This document shows positions 9,615-19,110 of a DNA stretch of 64,000 nucleotides, piece by piece. The notes below the pieces were generated by a model. That model made no database searches, was not told the origin of the DNA, and saw only the letters and a list, made by a program, of their open reading frames with translations. A program made the translations under genes and the position numbers. Position 1 is the stretch's first letter, and every line of letters starts with the position of its first letter. Source of the DNA: Flavobacterium endophyticum (GTDB taxonomy: Bacteria; Bacteroidota; Bacteroidia; Flavobacteriales; Flavobacteriaceae); assembly GCF_003634455.1 (NCBI RefSeq), contig NZ_RBLC01000001.1, positions 372,001 to 436,000 of the forward strand, written 5' to 3'.

Positions 9615-9660
9615 AAAAGCCCGAAACTCGTAAGAATTTCGGGCTTTTTATATATTTTTT
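9615..9660. terminator. Bidirectional terminator between FUSC and mqo
   Basis: A perfect 12-bp stem (AAAAGCCCGAAA / TTTCGGGCTTTT) with a 10-nt loop and flanking A and T runs ends both converging genes. Confidence 0.88.
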
Positions 9661-9666
9661 TACAAT

Positions 9667-11166
9667 TTAAAGTGTATCCAGTTTTAAAACTTGCGCAGAA
9701 TGCTCTCTTACCTGCTTAAGCAATGCCTCATTTTCATTGAGTGAAATTCCGTAAGAAGGAATCATTGCTTTTAGCTTGTCTTGCCATTCTGTTGTTTTTT
9801 CATGTTCTGTAAAACATCTCTGAATCAGGTCCAGCATAATTGAAACAGCAGTAGAAGCTCCCGGAGAAGCACCTAATAATACGGCTAAAGAACCATCGCC
9901 AGCCGTTACAACTTCTGTCCCGAATTCTAAAACACCACCGCCATTCTCTCCTTTTTTGATAACTTGGACTCGCTGTCCGGCAGTTTCCAAAACCCAGTCT
10001 TCCATCTTAGCATCCGGCAAGTATTCTTTTAAGGCTTGAAGCCTGTCTTCAGGAGATTGGCGTACTTGATCGATCAAATATTTGGTCAGTGGCAGATTAT
10101 GAAATCCTGCAGAAAGCATTGGTATCAGATTATTTGTCTTGATCGAAAGCGGCAGATCTAGATAGGAACCGTTTTTTAAAAATTTAGTCGAAAATCCGGC
10201 ATACGGACCAAACAATAATGCTTTTTTACCGTCAATCATTCTAGAATCGATGTGCGGTACCGACATTGGTGGCGCACCTACAGAAGCTTTGCCATATACT
10301 TTAGCGTTATGCTTCGCGATTATTTCTTCGTTTACGCACTTAAGCCATTGTCCGCTTACAGGGAAGCCGCCAAAACCATCTCCTTCCGGAATGCCTGCTT
10401 TTTCAAGCAATGGCAGTGATCCACCTCCGGCTCCGATAAAAACAAATCGGGTTTTTACTTTGGTCTTGTCGCTTTTTTCGAGATCTTTTATTTTCAATTC
10501 CCAACCTCCATTACTTCCTTTTTTCAAGCTTCTTACCTCATGATGGAAATGCATATTCACGCCATCGAGAGTTTTTAGATAATTAAAGATATTTCGGGTC
10601 AGCTCTCCAAAATTCACATCGGTTCCGATTTTCATCGAAGTTGCAGCGATTAAAGATTTTGGATTTCGACCTTCCATGACCAAAGGCATCCAAGACTGGA
10701 TTACTTCTCGATCTTCAGAATACTCCATCCCTTTGAAAAGGCTGTATTGTTGCAAGGCATCGTATCGTTTCTTCAAGAAATCTACATTTTCTTCGCCCCA
10801 TACAAAACTCATGTGCGGAATACTCTTGATAAAGTTTTCAGGATTTGAAATCAGATTTTTCTCTACCAGATAGGCCCAAAATTGTTTTGAAACTTCAAAA
10901 GATTCGGCAATTTTTACCGCTTTTTTAGTCTCGATCTCTCCATTAGGAAGTTGAGGCGTATAGTTTAACTCGCAAAAAGCAGAATGGCCCGTCCCGGCAT
11001 TATTCCATGCGTCAGAGCTTTCGGCAGCAGCCATATCAAGCCTTTCGTAAATTTCAATTTTAATATTGGGATTCAGTTCTTTAAGCAGCAAGCCTAAAGT
11101 AGCGCTCATGATTCCGGCGCCGATTAAAACCACATCCGTTTCGGTTTGTAAAGTTGTAGTTGTCAT
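9667..11166 (-). CDS. mqo: Malate:quinone oxidoreductase
   Basis: FAD-dependent, membrane-associated oxidation of malate to oxaloacetate with electron transfer to quinone (TCA cycle). The FAD-binding motif VVLIGAGIMSATLG is near residues 12-25; family marks include YERLDMAAAESSDAWNNAGTGHSA, FIGAGGGSLPLLEKAGIPE, GFGGFPVSGQWLKC and the C-terminal LGASPGASTAVSIML. The ATG at 11166 gives 499 aa, the family length, and is preferred to a TTG 21 nt upstream. Monocistronic; converges on the FUSC gene. Confidence 0.96.
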   Translation of the reverse strand: MTTTTLQTETDVVLIGAGIMSATLGLLLKELNPNIKIEIYERLDMAAAESSDAWNNAGTGHSAFCELNYTPQLPNGEIETKKAVKIAESFEVSKQFWAYLVEKNLISNPENFIKSIPHMSFVWGEENVDFLKKRYDALQQYSLFKGMEYSEDREVIQSWMPLVMEGRNPKSLIAATSMKIGTDVNFGELTRNIFNYLKTLDGVNMHFHHEVRSLKKGSNGGWELKIKDLEKSDKTKVKTRFVFIGAGGGSLPLLEKAGIPEGDGFGGFPVSGQWLKCVNEEIIAKHNAKVYGKASVGAPPMSVPHIDSRMIDGKKALLFGPYAGFSTKFLKNGSYLDLPLSIKTNNLIPMLSAGFHNLPLTKYLIDQVRQSPEDRLQALKEYLPDAKMEDWVLETAGQRVQVIKKGENGGGVLEFGTEVVTAGDGSLAVLLGASPGASTAVSIMLDLIQRCFTEHEKTTEWQDKLKAMIPSYGISLNENEALLKQVREHSAQVLKLDTL

Positions 11167-11271
11167 CACAAAATTTTTGTCGTGCAAAGATACTTTGAAA
11201 GATGCAAAAATTCTGTTATTTATACTAAATTTAAATAGGAAATAGGATTTTTGACAAAATAAAAATAAAAT

Positions 11272-11688
11272 CTAGATTTTTTTTCTAGATAAGTAATCTT
11301 GAAGCATTATTGTTGCCGAAATTTCATCAATTAGTGCTTTATTTTGCCGTTGCTTTTTTTTGAGCCCACTATCAATCATGGTCTGGAATGCCATTTTTGA
11401 TGTAAACCGCTCATCGACCCTTTCGATTGGAAGGTCTGGAAAATTAGTTTTCAATTTTTCTACAAATGCTTCTATAATTTTTGTGCTTTCCGATGGCGTA
11501 TAATCCATTTGTTTCGGCTCGCCAATTAGCACTCTTTCTACCTTTTCTTTTGCAAAATAATCTTTCAGAAAAGCGATGGCAGTTTCCGAAGGAACCGTCG
11601 TCAGTCCAGACGCGATAATCTGCATCTCGTCGGTCACAGCAATTCCTGTACGTTTTTGTCCGTAGTCTATAGCTAGAATTCTTGGCAT
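11272..11688 (-). CDS. ruvX: RuvX/YqgF family pre-16S rRNA nuclease (putative Holliday junction resolvase)
   Basis: 138 aa with the RNase H-fold marks of YqgF: AIDYGQKRTGIAVTDE at the N-terminus (catalytic Asp7), IGEPKQMD, and VDERFTSKMAF with DE acidic residues, then KALIDEISATIMLQDYL. In E. coli the homologue processes the 16S rRNA 5' end. It starts 1 nt before the stop of the upstream lipoprotein gene, so the two are coupled. Confidence 0.94.
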   Translation of the reverse strand: MPRILAIDYGQKRTGIAVTDEMQIIASGLTTVPSETAIAFLKDYFAKEKVERVLIGEPKQMDYTPSESTKIIEAFVEKLKTNFPDLPIERVDERFTSKMAFQTMIDSGLKKKQRQNKALIDEISATIMLQDYLSRKKI

Positions 11689-11689
11689 T

Positions 11690-12280
11690 TTAGTTTTTCT
11701 TTTTATTTTTTAAAATTATTTTTTTAAGCCTACCCAATTCACCATTCATATTAAAACAATCTGTAACTGCCTCTTCATTTGAAAAACTAAACAATTGGCA
11801 TTCGAAGCAAATTTTTGCCATTCCAGTTTCCATTTTATTTTTTTTAAAAATAAAAATATCTCTATAGAGAGGCGCACAAGCATAAGCCCAACTCTCCTTA
11901 CATTTTTTTTCTGTAAAAATTTTATTTCTTAATTCATTATAATATTTGGGATTAATAACATTTTCCTGTTTATCTACAGATTTAATAGCTTTTTCAAATT
12001 TTACTTTCTCCTCTTGGGTTATAGGACAAGGATCTTCTAATAAACAGGAAAGTAGTTTACCTTCTTCTGAAACACTATCTACATGGACTAAATCTAAAAA
12101 GTCCTTCTCAGAAATCGAAATTTGATAATGCGTAACTTCATCAAAATCAAAAAAAGGCTTGTTCGGAGTTATTTTTTTATTTAATTCCAGCCTATAATTA
12201 TTGTTTTCTTCATCAACAGATTGTTGTTTTTTACAAGAAATAACTGCAAAAGCAACTAGCAAAAGAATTGTATTCTTCAT
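11690..12280 (-). CDS. Lipoprotein of unknown function
   Basis: 196 aa from the ATG at 12280 (a TTG lies 21 nt upstream). A lipoprotein signal is visible (MKNTILLLVAFAVISC, Cys at residue 16). The mature part is rich in K, E and N, has several cysteines (CLLEDPCPI, CKESWAYACAPLY, CFECQLF, DCFNM) and no domain that I recognise. Base composition is lower in GC than the neighbours. Located directly upstream of ruvX. Confidence 0.75.
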   Translation of the reverse strand: MKNTILLLVAFAVISCKKQQSVDEENNNYRLELNKKITPNKPFFDFDEVTHYQISISEKDFLDLVHVDSVSEEGKLLSCLLEDPCPITQEEKVKFEKAIKSVDKQENVINPKYYNELRNKIFTEKKCKESWAYACAPLYRDIFIFKKNKMETGMAKICFECQLFSFSNEEAVTDCFNMNGELGRLKKIILKNKKKN

Positions 12281-12461
12281 AAAATAAATTAATTGCTTCA
12301 AAATTACATTTTTATTTTCCCAATCTCAAAAGCATCGAAAAAACAATTGCTTTTTAGTAAGCTTACGCAAATCTTGACTAATCTTACCAAGCTTTTGTAT
12401 TATTGCTGGACTTTAGAAAAATCTTACTTCTCAAATCGAAAATCATAAATCCAAAAAAACA

Positions 12462-12469
12462 TATCTTTG
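12462..12469 (+). promoter_or_regulatory. -7 box before dapD
   Basis: TATCTTTG matches TAnnTTTG and lies 16 nt before the dapD ATG. The 12281-12461 stretch between the divergent lipoprotein gene and this box holds no other clear signal. Confidence 0.5.
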
Positions 12470-12485
12470 TTGAAAATCAAATTTT

Positions 12486-13301
12486 ATGAGCACTTTGCAG
12501 ACTATTATAGAGCAGGCATGGGAAAACCGAGCGCTGCTGCAAGAAGAAAAAACAACAACAGCAATTCGTGAAGTTATCGAGCTTCTGGATAGCGGCAAGC
12601 TTCGTGTTGCCGAACCTATAGAAAACGGTTGGCAGGTTAACGAATGGGTAAAAAAAGCAGTAGTAATGTATTTTCCTATCCAAAAGATGGAAACTCTTGA
12701 GGCAGGAATTTTTGAATATCACGACAAGATGCCGTTAAAAAGAGGCTATGCTGAAAAAGGAATCCGTGTTGTTCCCAATGCAGTAGCCCGCCACGGAGCT
12801 TATATTTCCAGCGGCGTGATCTTGATGCCAAGCTATGTAAATATTGGTGCTTATGTTGATGAAGGAACTATGGTAGACACTTGGGCAACCGTTGGAAGTT
12901 GCGCACAAATAGGAAAGAATGTGCATTTGAGCGGCGGTGTTGGAATCGGCGGTGTTTTAGAACCTTTACAGGCCGCTCCTGTAATTATTGAAGATGGTGC
13001 TTTTATCGGTTCCAGATGCATCGTAGTAGAAGGCGTGCGTGTTGAAACGGAAGCAGTTCTTGGTGCCAACGTCTGTCTTACCGCCTCTACAAAAATTATC
13101 GATGTAACTGGTGACGAGCCTGTAGAAATGAAGGGTGTTGTTCCTGCCCGATCAGTTGTGATTCCGGGAAGCTATACTAAAAAATTTGCAGCAGGGGAAT
13201 TTCAAGTTCCTTGTGCCTTGATTATCGGAAAAAGAAAGCCTTCGACCGACTTAAAAACTTCTCTAAACAATGCGTTAAGAGAATACGATGTTGCGGTATA
13301 A
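12486..13301 (+). CDS. dapD: Tetrahydrodipicolinate N-succinyltransferase
   Basis: Transfers succinyl from succinyl-CoA to tetrahydrodipicolinate in the succinylase branch of lysine/meso-DAP synthesis. 271 aa is the family length. The N-terminal helical part is followed by left-handed beta-helix hexapeptide repeats from about residue 100: VARHGAYISSGVILMPSYVN, GAYVDEGTMVDTWATVGSCA, GVGIGGVLEPLQAAPVIIED and GAFIGSRCIVVEGVRVE. Monocistronic, with its own -7 box; a hairpin repeat follows. Confidence 0.96.
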   Translation: MSTLQTIIEQAWENRALLQEEKTTTAIREVIELLDSGKLRVAEPIENGWQVNEWVKKAVVMYFPIQKMETLEAGIFEYHDKMPLKRGYAEKGIRVVPNAVARHGAYISSGVILMPSYVNIGAYVDEGTMVDTWATVGSCAQIGKNVHLSGGVGIGGVLEPLQAAPVIIEDGAFIGSRCIVVEGVRVETEAVLGANVCLTASTKIIDVTGDEPVEMKGVVPARSVVIPGSYTKKFAAGEFQVPCALIIGKRKPSTDLKTSLNNALREYDVAV

Positions 13302-13312
13302 TTATGAGTTTG

Positions 13313-13373
13313 GAATTACGAATTATGATTTACGAATTCGCATTGTGCTTTCGTAATTCTTAATTCGTAATTC
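13313..13373. repeat. Imperfect inverted repeat between dapD and the glycosyltransferase gene
   Basis: Two 24-nt arms (13313-13336 and 13350-13373) agree at about 21 positions as reverse complements and share the AATTACGAATTATGA / AATTCGTAATTC theme. The loop is 13 nt. The theme resembles the AATTCAT heptamers at 25.9 kb. A stable hairpin in RNA is expected; it lacks a T-run, so it is probably not a simple terminator. Confidence 0.75.
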
Positions 13374-13388
13374 ATAATTTATGTAACG

Positions 13389-14450
13389 ATGAAAAAGATA
13401 CTTGTGATTCAGCAGAAAATGATCGGCGATGTTTTGGCCAGTTCAATCCTATGCAATAATTTGAAAACGGCCTATCCTGATGCGCAGATCGATTATCTGA
13501 TTTATCCGTTTACAAAGCCCGTGGTAGAAAACAATCCGAATATCGACAATCTACTACTTTTCAAGGAGGAATTTCGCAAGAGCAAAAAGGCGTTGTTGCA
13601 TTTTTTGGTTTCAATCAGAAAGACTAAGTATGATATTGTAATCGATGCTTACGGAAAGCTGGAAAGCAATCTGGTCGTAGGAATGTCTGGCGCCAAAAAG
13701 AAAATAGGCTTCCGGAAATCCTATACCAACTTTTTATATACAGATACTTTTAGAGCGCTTTCTAAGCCCAAAACTTCGGCAGGTCTGGCCATAGAAAACC
13801 GAATGTTATTGCTGGAACCTTTTTCTTCAAAAATTCCTTTCGATAACCATCCTAAAATCTTTTTGACAGAAGAAGAAATCAAAAATGGCAAAGAGATATT
13901 GACAAAAAATAATATCGATTTTTCAAAAAAAGTCTACATGATTGGAGCCTTGGGTAGCGGTAATAACAAAACGTATCCTTTCCCCTATATGGCAAAAATT
14001 CTAGATGCGATAGTGGCAAAAACTGATGCTACGCTCCTATTCAATTATATGCCATCACAATCTAAAGAGGCACAACAAATATTCGAGCTATGCCAACCGG
14101 AAACTCAAAAAAACATCAAGATTGATATTGTTCCGGGAAGCATCCGTGAGTTCTTATCGATTACCTATCATTGCAACGCTTTGATTGGCAACGAAGGCGG
14201 CGCTGTAAATATGGCAAAAGCACTTTACAAACCGACTTTTACGATTTTTTCTACGTGGATCAAAAAGGAAGCATGGAATGCTTTCGAAGATGGCTCAGAT
14301 AATGTGTCCGTACATCTAAAAGATTTGAAACCAGAATTGTACGGAAAAAAATCGGCTAAAGAGATGAAAGACCAAGCTATGAAATTGTACGAGGCTTTTA
14401 CTCCGGAACTGATTATTCCAGAGCTTGAGAGTTATTTAGAAAAAAATTAG
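13389..14450 (+). CDS. Glycosyltransferase family 9 (heptosyltransferase-like)
   Basis: 353 aa. The GT9 fold is indicated by VIQQKMIGDVLASSILCNNLK and YPDAQIDYLIYP (N-terminal domain), ALGSGNNKTYPFPYMAKIL (nucleotide-sugar domain start) and LIGNEGGAVNMAKAL near the donor site. GT9 enzymes add heptose or related sugars to the LPS core at the inner membrane. First gene of a seven-gene glycan locus; its stop overlaps the convergent GT2 gene by 4 nt. Confidence 0.9.
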   Translation: MKKILVIQQKMIGDVLASSILCNNLKTAYPDAQIDYLIYPFTKPVVENNPNIDNLLLFKEEFRKSKKALLHFLVSIRKTKYDIVIDAYGKLESNLVVGMSGAKKKIGFRKSYTNFLYTDTFRALSKPKTSAGLAIENRMLLLEPFSSKIPFDNHPKIFLTEEEIKNGKEILTKNNIDFSKKVYMIGALGSGNNKTYPFPYMAKILDAIVAKTDATLLFNYMPSQSKEAQQIFELCQPETQKNIKIDIVPGSIREFLSITYHCNALIGNEGGAVNMAKALYKPTFTIFSTWIKKEAWNAFEDGSDNVSVHLKDLKPELYGKKSAKEMKDQAMKLYEAFTPELIIPELESYLEKN

Positions 14451-15259
14451 TTGGAATCGATTCCGATTGGCGTTTTTACTACCTTGTTCTTTCTGGTATT
14501 TTCGCGGATTGCAAAATTTTTCTTCCAAGTAGCTTCATTTACGTAGCCACGCGCATGATCCAGATGAATGACAATAGCGCTATAGCGGATTTGTTTTGAC
14601 TTCAACCCTTTATTAAAAAGCCGTTCGCCCAACTCGCGATCCTGTCCGCCATACTGCATTTCTTGGTTGAAGCCGTTAATGGCAACCAAATCATCTTTCC
14701 AGCCCGAAGCATTATGTCCGTTCCAAGTCGCTTTTGTAGGCGTAATAAAATTTAAGAATCGACCCCAGAAACCTGTAGCAGATAATTTTGTGTTCTTGAA
14801 TGATTTTTTCAAGCCTCGCCCGACAAGCCATTTCACATCAAAACAGTTTTGGTGCAAGATATGATTCTTGGTGATGGCTTGCGAAATATTCATCGGGAGC
14901 ATAAAGTAGCCTCCTGAAAGAAAATAGCCTCTTTCTCTGTAATGAAGATGGGTTTCTACAAAATCTTTACGCGGAATACAATCGCCATCGGTAAAAATAA
15001 GATAGTCAGAATTAGAAGCAACAATTGCTTTATTTAAGATTTGTGACTTTTGGAAACCGTTGTCTTCTTGCCATACATGGATAAGCGGCATCGAAATCTG
15101 CGGTCTCAAAGTATCAAGCAGTTCCTTAGTTTTTGGTTTGGATCCGTCATCGGCAATAATGATTTCAAAATCAAGTTCGGTCTGCACACTAAATCCCCAT
15201 ATGACTTTTTCAAGCCATTCTTCGGCATTATAGGTACTCATTATTACGGATGCTTTCAT
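14447..15259 (-). CDS. Glycosyltransferase family 2
   Basis: 270 aa. GT-A fold marks: ASVIMSTYNAEEWLEKVI, IIIADDGSKPKTKELLD with the DDGS nucleotide site, and IFTDGDCIPRKDFV with the DGD metal motif. The NGHNASGWKDDLVAINGFNQ and GGQDRELGERL segments match the GT2 galactosyltransferase-like C-terminal region. Substrate unknown. It is 21 nt downstream of the kinase-like gene and probably its operon partner. Confidence 0.92.
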   Translation of the reverse strand: MKASVIMSTYNAEEWLEKVIWGFSVQTELDFEIIIADDGSKPKTKELLDTLRPQISMPLIHVWQEDNGFQKSQILNKAIVASNSDYLIFTDGDCIPRKDFVETHLHYRERGYFLSGGYFMLPMNISQAITKNHILHQNCFDVKWLVGRGLKKSFKNTKLSATGFWGRFLNFITPTKATWNGHNASGWKDDLVAINGFNQEMQYGGQDRELGERLFNKGLKSKQIRYSAIVIHLDHARGYVNEATWKKNFAIRENTRKNKVVKTPIGIDSN

Positions 15260-15280
15260 AGTCTCAATTGGTAAGAAATA

Positions 15281-16039
15281 TTATTTCCAGAACAGCAGTC
15301 TTTTCTTGATGCGTTTTTTTCTGTAGAACCTGTTTCTGAAAGATTCTGTTTCCGAAATCATCATTTCCAGTATTTCTTCATAAGGCTTTCCATACAGCTT
15401 AGCGTATTCATCGCTCATCACTTCGACCAGTTCTCTTTTGGGCGTCAGTTTTGAAAGATTCACGATGCGCTGTTTCAAGGTCATCGATTTATGGAACTGC
15501 ATTCTGTTTAGGTCTACCAAGAAGAAATCGTATTTTCCTTCGGTTCTTTTCTTAATCAATGTATTTCCTGGCGTATGATCTAAAAATTCGATTCCGTTTT
15601 CATGCAAGTTGAACGAAAACTGGGTGAATTGACGAAGAATCATTTCATGGTCAGGATAATTCAAATCAGTAGTCAGTTCTCTAAATGTCAGATCAGCTTC
15701 CAGTTGCTCGCTGATGTAATAGCTATCGTAAAGAACATTTTTAAAATTTTCAAAATAAGCGATTGGCTGCGGGGTACCAATTCCTTTTTCCAAAAGTATG
15801 TTTGCAAATTCAAAAGAACGGCGTGCTTTAGAACGTCTGAAGAATTTGTAAGCAACCTGATTGATGAAGTTAGGAATCTTGAAAGATTTCACATTCAGCG
15901 TGATACCCTCTATCTCAAAAAGCCTAATCTTATTGCGCTTTCCATCAACAAACAAAATACCTTTAGCCTCAAAATTAGCAATACAGTCTTTTATTGCTTC
16001 TTTCTGGTATAAGAATTTTGGATTGTAAACTTCGTGCAT
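15281..16039 (-). CDS. Lipopolysaccharide core/Kdo kinase-like protein
   Basis: 252 aa with a WaaP/KdkA-type kinase fold: an RRSKARRSFEFANILLEKGIG N-lobe segment, PQPIAYFE, then the catalytic loop NLHENGIEFLDHTPGNTLI (HxN-type, Asp as base) and FFLVDLNRMQF, which fills the place of DFG (VDLNR). It probably phosphorylates a lipid A/core sugar at the cytoplasmic face. The C-terminus is basic (FYRKKRIKKRLLFWK). Operon with the GT2 gene. Confidence 0.82.
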   Translation of the reverse strand: MHEVYNPKFLYQKEAIKDCIANFEAKGILFVDGKRNKIRLFEIEGITLNVKSFKIPNFINQVAYKFFRRSKARRSFEFANILLEKGIGTPQPIAYFENFKNVLYDSYYISEQLEADLTFRELTTDLNYPDHEMILRQFTQFSFNLHENGIEFLDHTPGNTLIKKRTEGKYDFFLVDLNRMQFHKSMTLKQRIVNLSKLTPKRELVEVMSDEYAKLYGKPYEEILEMMISETESFRNRFYRKKRIKKRLLFWK

Positions 16040-16149
16040 CTATGGTTTTCTTATTTTGTTCACAAAAGTAACCATTTTCGATTTTAGAGTTCAAATATTT
16101 AATTTAAATTTACAAAAAAATTGCTGAAAAGTAAATTAGAATCTGATAA

Positions 16150-17001
16150 ATGTTTAAACACTATCTTATTACTAGGTTTAATCTGAAAAATCCAGAATGG
16201 GACGTTACTAAAAATAACGAAACCTTGCTGACGGATGAATGGATGGAAGACAGAATGTGGCTCTTTGAGAACTTTTGCTTTCCTTCTGTTGCGGCTCAAA
16301 CCAACAAAAATTTTAATTGGCTTTTATTTTTTGATACTACTACGCCTGAAAAATACAAAAAGGCTATTGCTGACTTGATTTCGCATCATGCGAATATCAA
16401 GGCTTTTTATATTAACGGCATGCCTGAATTTTATCCGTCAATTCAACAATTTATTTCTGAAGATTCAAAAGGCATTCCTTTTCTGATTACTTCAAGAATT
16501 GACAACGACGACTGCATCCACAAAAATTTCATTAACGAAGTACAGCATAAATTCAAGTCGCAGGACTACGAAGCTGTCGATATTATAAAAGGCTATTCGC
16601 TTCAAGTAAAGCCTCGCTTTATATTAGGAAAAAAAGAACATATTTTCAATCCGTTCATCAGTCTGATTGAAAAAAATGAGGAACCAAAAACAGTTTGGTT
16701 CAACGACCACACTCTTTGGAAGAAAGAAACCAGAATTACCCAGATTACCAACAAACGCTTATGGATGTCAATCATTCACGAAAAAAATAAAGTGAATGAA
16801 TTTGACGGCTATGACAATGTAAAGTGGACAAATATTAATAAAGATTTCATAGTCTCAGAAAAAATAAATACCTTAATCGAGAGAGAATTGATTCCGCATA
16901 AAAATTGGCTGTTTTTGAGCTTAAAAAACCGTCTATATGTAAAACTAGTTCTCTTAAGCAAAAAAATAAAGAAGGCATTGGGTATTTATAAAATAAAATA
17001 A
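16150..17001 (+). CDS. Putative rhamnosyltransferase-type glycosyltransferase
   Basis: 283 aa. The opening HYLITRFNLKNPEWD, then WMEDRMWLFENFCFPSVAAQ and FNWLLFFDTTTPEKYKKAI, and ITSRIDNDDCIHKNF with a DNDD metal site match the putative rhamnosyl transferase family. The transferred sugar is not certain. It is 5 nt upstream of the GT4 gene. Confidence 0.82.
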   Translation: MFKHYLITRFNLKNPEWDVTKNNETLLTDEWMEDRMWLFENFCFPSVAAQTNKNFNWLLFFDTTTPEKYKKAIADLISHHANIKAFYINGMPEFYPSIQQFISEDSKGIPFLITSRIDNDDCIHKNFINEVQHKFKSQDYEAVDIIKGYSLQVKPRFILGKKEHIFNPFISLIEKNEEPKTVWFNDHTLWKKETRITQITNKRLWMSIIHEKNKVNEFDGYDNVKWTNINKDFIVSEKINTLIERELIPHKNWLFLSLKNRLYVKLVLLSKKIKKALGIYKIK

Positions 17002-17006
17002 TCTGG

Positions 17007-18107
17007 ATGAGGATATTAAATGTTACAACTATGGTTGGCATGAGAGGCGGTGACTTGCAGATGTACACCGTTTATAAGCTTCTGCAGGAAAAAAAAGACT
17101 TGAAACAATTTATTCTCTGTCCTCAAAATTCTGATTTGGCAAAAATGTGCGACATCGAAAAGATGGGATGCCGTACTTACAAAAAGAATAAATTCCGCTT
17201 TTTTAATACCATCAAGGCGATTATCAAAATCTGCAAACAGGAAAATATCGACGTTATTCACGTTCATGATTCTACTGCTCTGACCTATACATTGATTGCT
17301 ATTAAATTTTTACCGAGCACAATCAAGATAGTCTTAAGCAGAAAGAGAAACAATCGTATCAAGGACAAATTCCTAAACCGATATAAATATTCCCATCCTC
17401 GAATCGTAAAAATAATTTCGGTTTCAAAAGCTGTAGAGGCAATTTTTGACCACATCATTCCAGATAAAGATCGTCTGGTCACCATTTATGATGCTATTGA
17501 TGTTGCTTCCTTCGCAAATCGAAAAAGCCAAAATCTTCTTCATCAGAAATATGGAATGGACAATGCTACGAAAATTGTCGGAAATATTGCGGGATTATCG
17601 AACCAGAAAGACATTTTTACTTTTATCGATACAGCAAAAATCATTCTGGAAACCAAGCCCGAAAGCCTATCTATTAAATTTGTAATTATCGGAACTGGCG
17701 TTTTATGGAATGAACTTCATGAATATACTCGCTCAAAAGAATTGGAAGATTCGTTAATTTTTACTGGCTACCAGAATAACGTTCCGGATTTGCTTCCAGA
17801 GTTTGATGTCTTTCTTCTGACTTCTTTAACCGAAGGGCTTCCTTTGACGGTATATGAGGCATTTTCATGCAAAGTCCCAGTTGTCAGTACCGATGCAGGC
17901 GGCATCCGCGAAGTGGTTAAAAACAACGAAACGGGGTTTTTGACCGACATCAAAGATTCGAAAACTTTGGCAGAATACACTTTGAAAGTCTTGACAGATA
18001 GTGAAGTTGCAAAAAGAATTACCGAAAATGCATTCAGATTAGTGCAAGAAAATCACGATGTCCACGTCATCAAAGAGAACTATTATCAATTTTACAAAAG
18101 CCTATAA
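17007..18107 (+). CDS. Glycosyltransferase family 4
   Basis: 366 aa, two Rossmann domains of the GT-B type. Marks are the N-terminal TTMVGMRGGDLQMYTVYKLL, DVIHVHDSTALTY, GNIAGLSNQKDIFTFIDTAK, and the donor-site motif LLTSLTEGLPLTVYEAFSCKVPVVSTDAGG with the E-x7-E pair. Cytoplasmic, acting on membrane-bound glycan intermediates. Its end overlaps the convergent 18102-19052 gene by 6 nt. Confidence 0.93.
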   Translation: MRILNVTTMVGMRGGDLQMYTVYKLLQEKKDLKQFILCPQNSDLAKMCDIEKMGCRTYKKNKFRFFNTIKAIIKICKQENIDVIHVHDSTALTYTLIAIKFLPSTIKIVLSRKRNNRIKDKFLNRYKYSHPRIVKIISVSKAVEAIFDHIIPDKDRLVTIYDAIDVASFANRKSQNLLHQKYGMDNATKIVGNIAGLSNQKDIFTFIDTAKIILETKPESLSIKFVIIGTGVLWNELHEYTRSKELEDSLIFTGYQNNVPDLLPEFDVFLLTSLTEGLPLTVYEAFSCKVPVVSTDAGGIREVVKNNETGFLTDIKDSKTLAEYTLKVLTDSEVAKRITENAFRLVQENHDVHVIKENYYQFYKSL

Positions 18108-19052
18108 ATTAGTATACAGCTTGTCGAAGTAGAACTCGAAATGTTCTTGAAAATAAAAATCATACGCTTTTTCTCCAATCGGATACACTACCGGAAATTC
18201 AGGATTGGCTTCGAGTAATCTTGGCACCTTTAGTCCGTCTGCCAACGCATAAGCAAAAGATTGGTTTCCTAAGAAAAACTTAGACGATTTGATAATCTGT
18301 GCCATTTCATAAAAATCTTTTACATCATAGAATTCGAGGTTAGGCACCATTTTTTTTAGCTCTTCATATTCTTCCTTGATTCCGATAAAAAGCAAGTTGT
18401 CATATTTAGAAAGAAAACTGTAATCTGCAAAATAGTTCTGGGCTCTTAAGCTTCTTACGATGACAACTTTATCTTTTATGGTGGCATGATCTGTAACTTC
18501 CAGATATTTTTGATTTAAGTCGGGTTGGACACCTGCGATATGAAAATACCATCGATGCGATAAGAAACTGAAATCAACCGGAAGATCTCTAAACAAGTCC
18601 AAATCAATATCTATTTCTTCGTCTTCCCAAAAAGCGACATGGCTCAAGTAGTTCTGTTGTTTTAGCAACGGCAAAAATTTAGAAATTATATTTTTTGAGA
18701 GCATCACGTTCCCAGACGGATGCTTATAATATTCAGAAGTCATTGGCTTGTCAGCTCTTATATATAAAGTACAGTTATGGGTTTTCGAAAGCTCTTTGAT
18801 GACAGGCAAAGAATAGACAATATCGCCCAAATGTCCTGAATGCCTAAAACTTAAGTTTTTTTGATGTTGAATTTTATGAAGAATACCTTGAATAATAGAA
18901 CTATAATCACGGTTATATCTTTTTATCCTTTTCTCCTGGTTCAGCTTATTTTTCAAGCTACGGTATTTCTTCTTGTTGGTGTATTTATACCAATATTTCG
19001 CTAAGCCCATGGATTTAAATAATTTTATAAGTTTATAATAAAAGAAAGACAC
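18102..19052 (-). CDS. GT9-like (heptosyltransferase-fold) protein of the glycan locus
   Basis: 316 aa, basic N-terminus (residues 1-50). LSFRHSGHLGDIVYSLPVIKEL is the GT9-type GD-V acceptor loop, and KFFLGNQSFAYALADGLKVPRLLEA stands where GT9 enzymes have the GNEGG donor site, so the fold is likely but the donor motif is divergent. A true glycosyltransferase is probable, not certain. Confidence 0.65.
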   Translation of the reverse strand: MSFFYYKLIKLFKSMGLAKYWYKYTNKKKYRSLKNKLNQEKRIKRYNRDYSSIIQGILHKIQHQKNLSFRHSGHLGDIVYSLPVIKELSKTHNCTLYIRADKPMTSEYYKHPSGNVMLSKNIISKFLPLLKQQNYLSHVAFWEDEEIDIDLDLFRDLPVDFSFLSHRWYFHIAGVQPDLNQKYLEVTDHATIKDKVVIVRSLRAQNYFADYSFLSKYDNLLFIGIKEEYEELKKMVPNLEFYDVKDFYEMAQIIKSSKFFLGNQSFAYALADGLKVPRLLEANPEFPVVYPIGEKAYDFYFQEHFEFYFDKLYTNL

Positions 19053-19110
19053 AAATGTAAGGAATCGCTATATCATTTTTAATTGCTAATTTTGCCATAA
19101 AAAAGCCGCT

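Noticed and set aside
9667..11187. TTG start for mqo
   Set aside because: The ATG at 11166 gives the normal family N-terminus.
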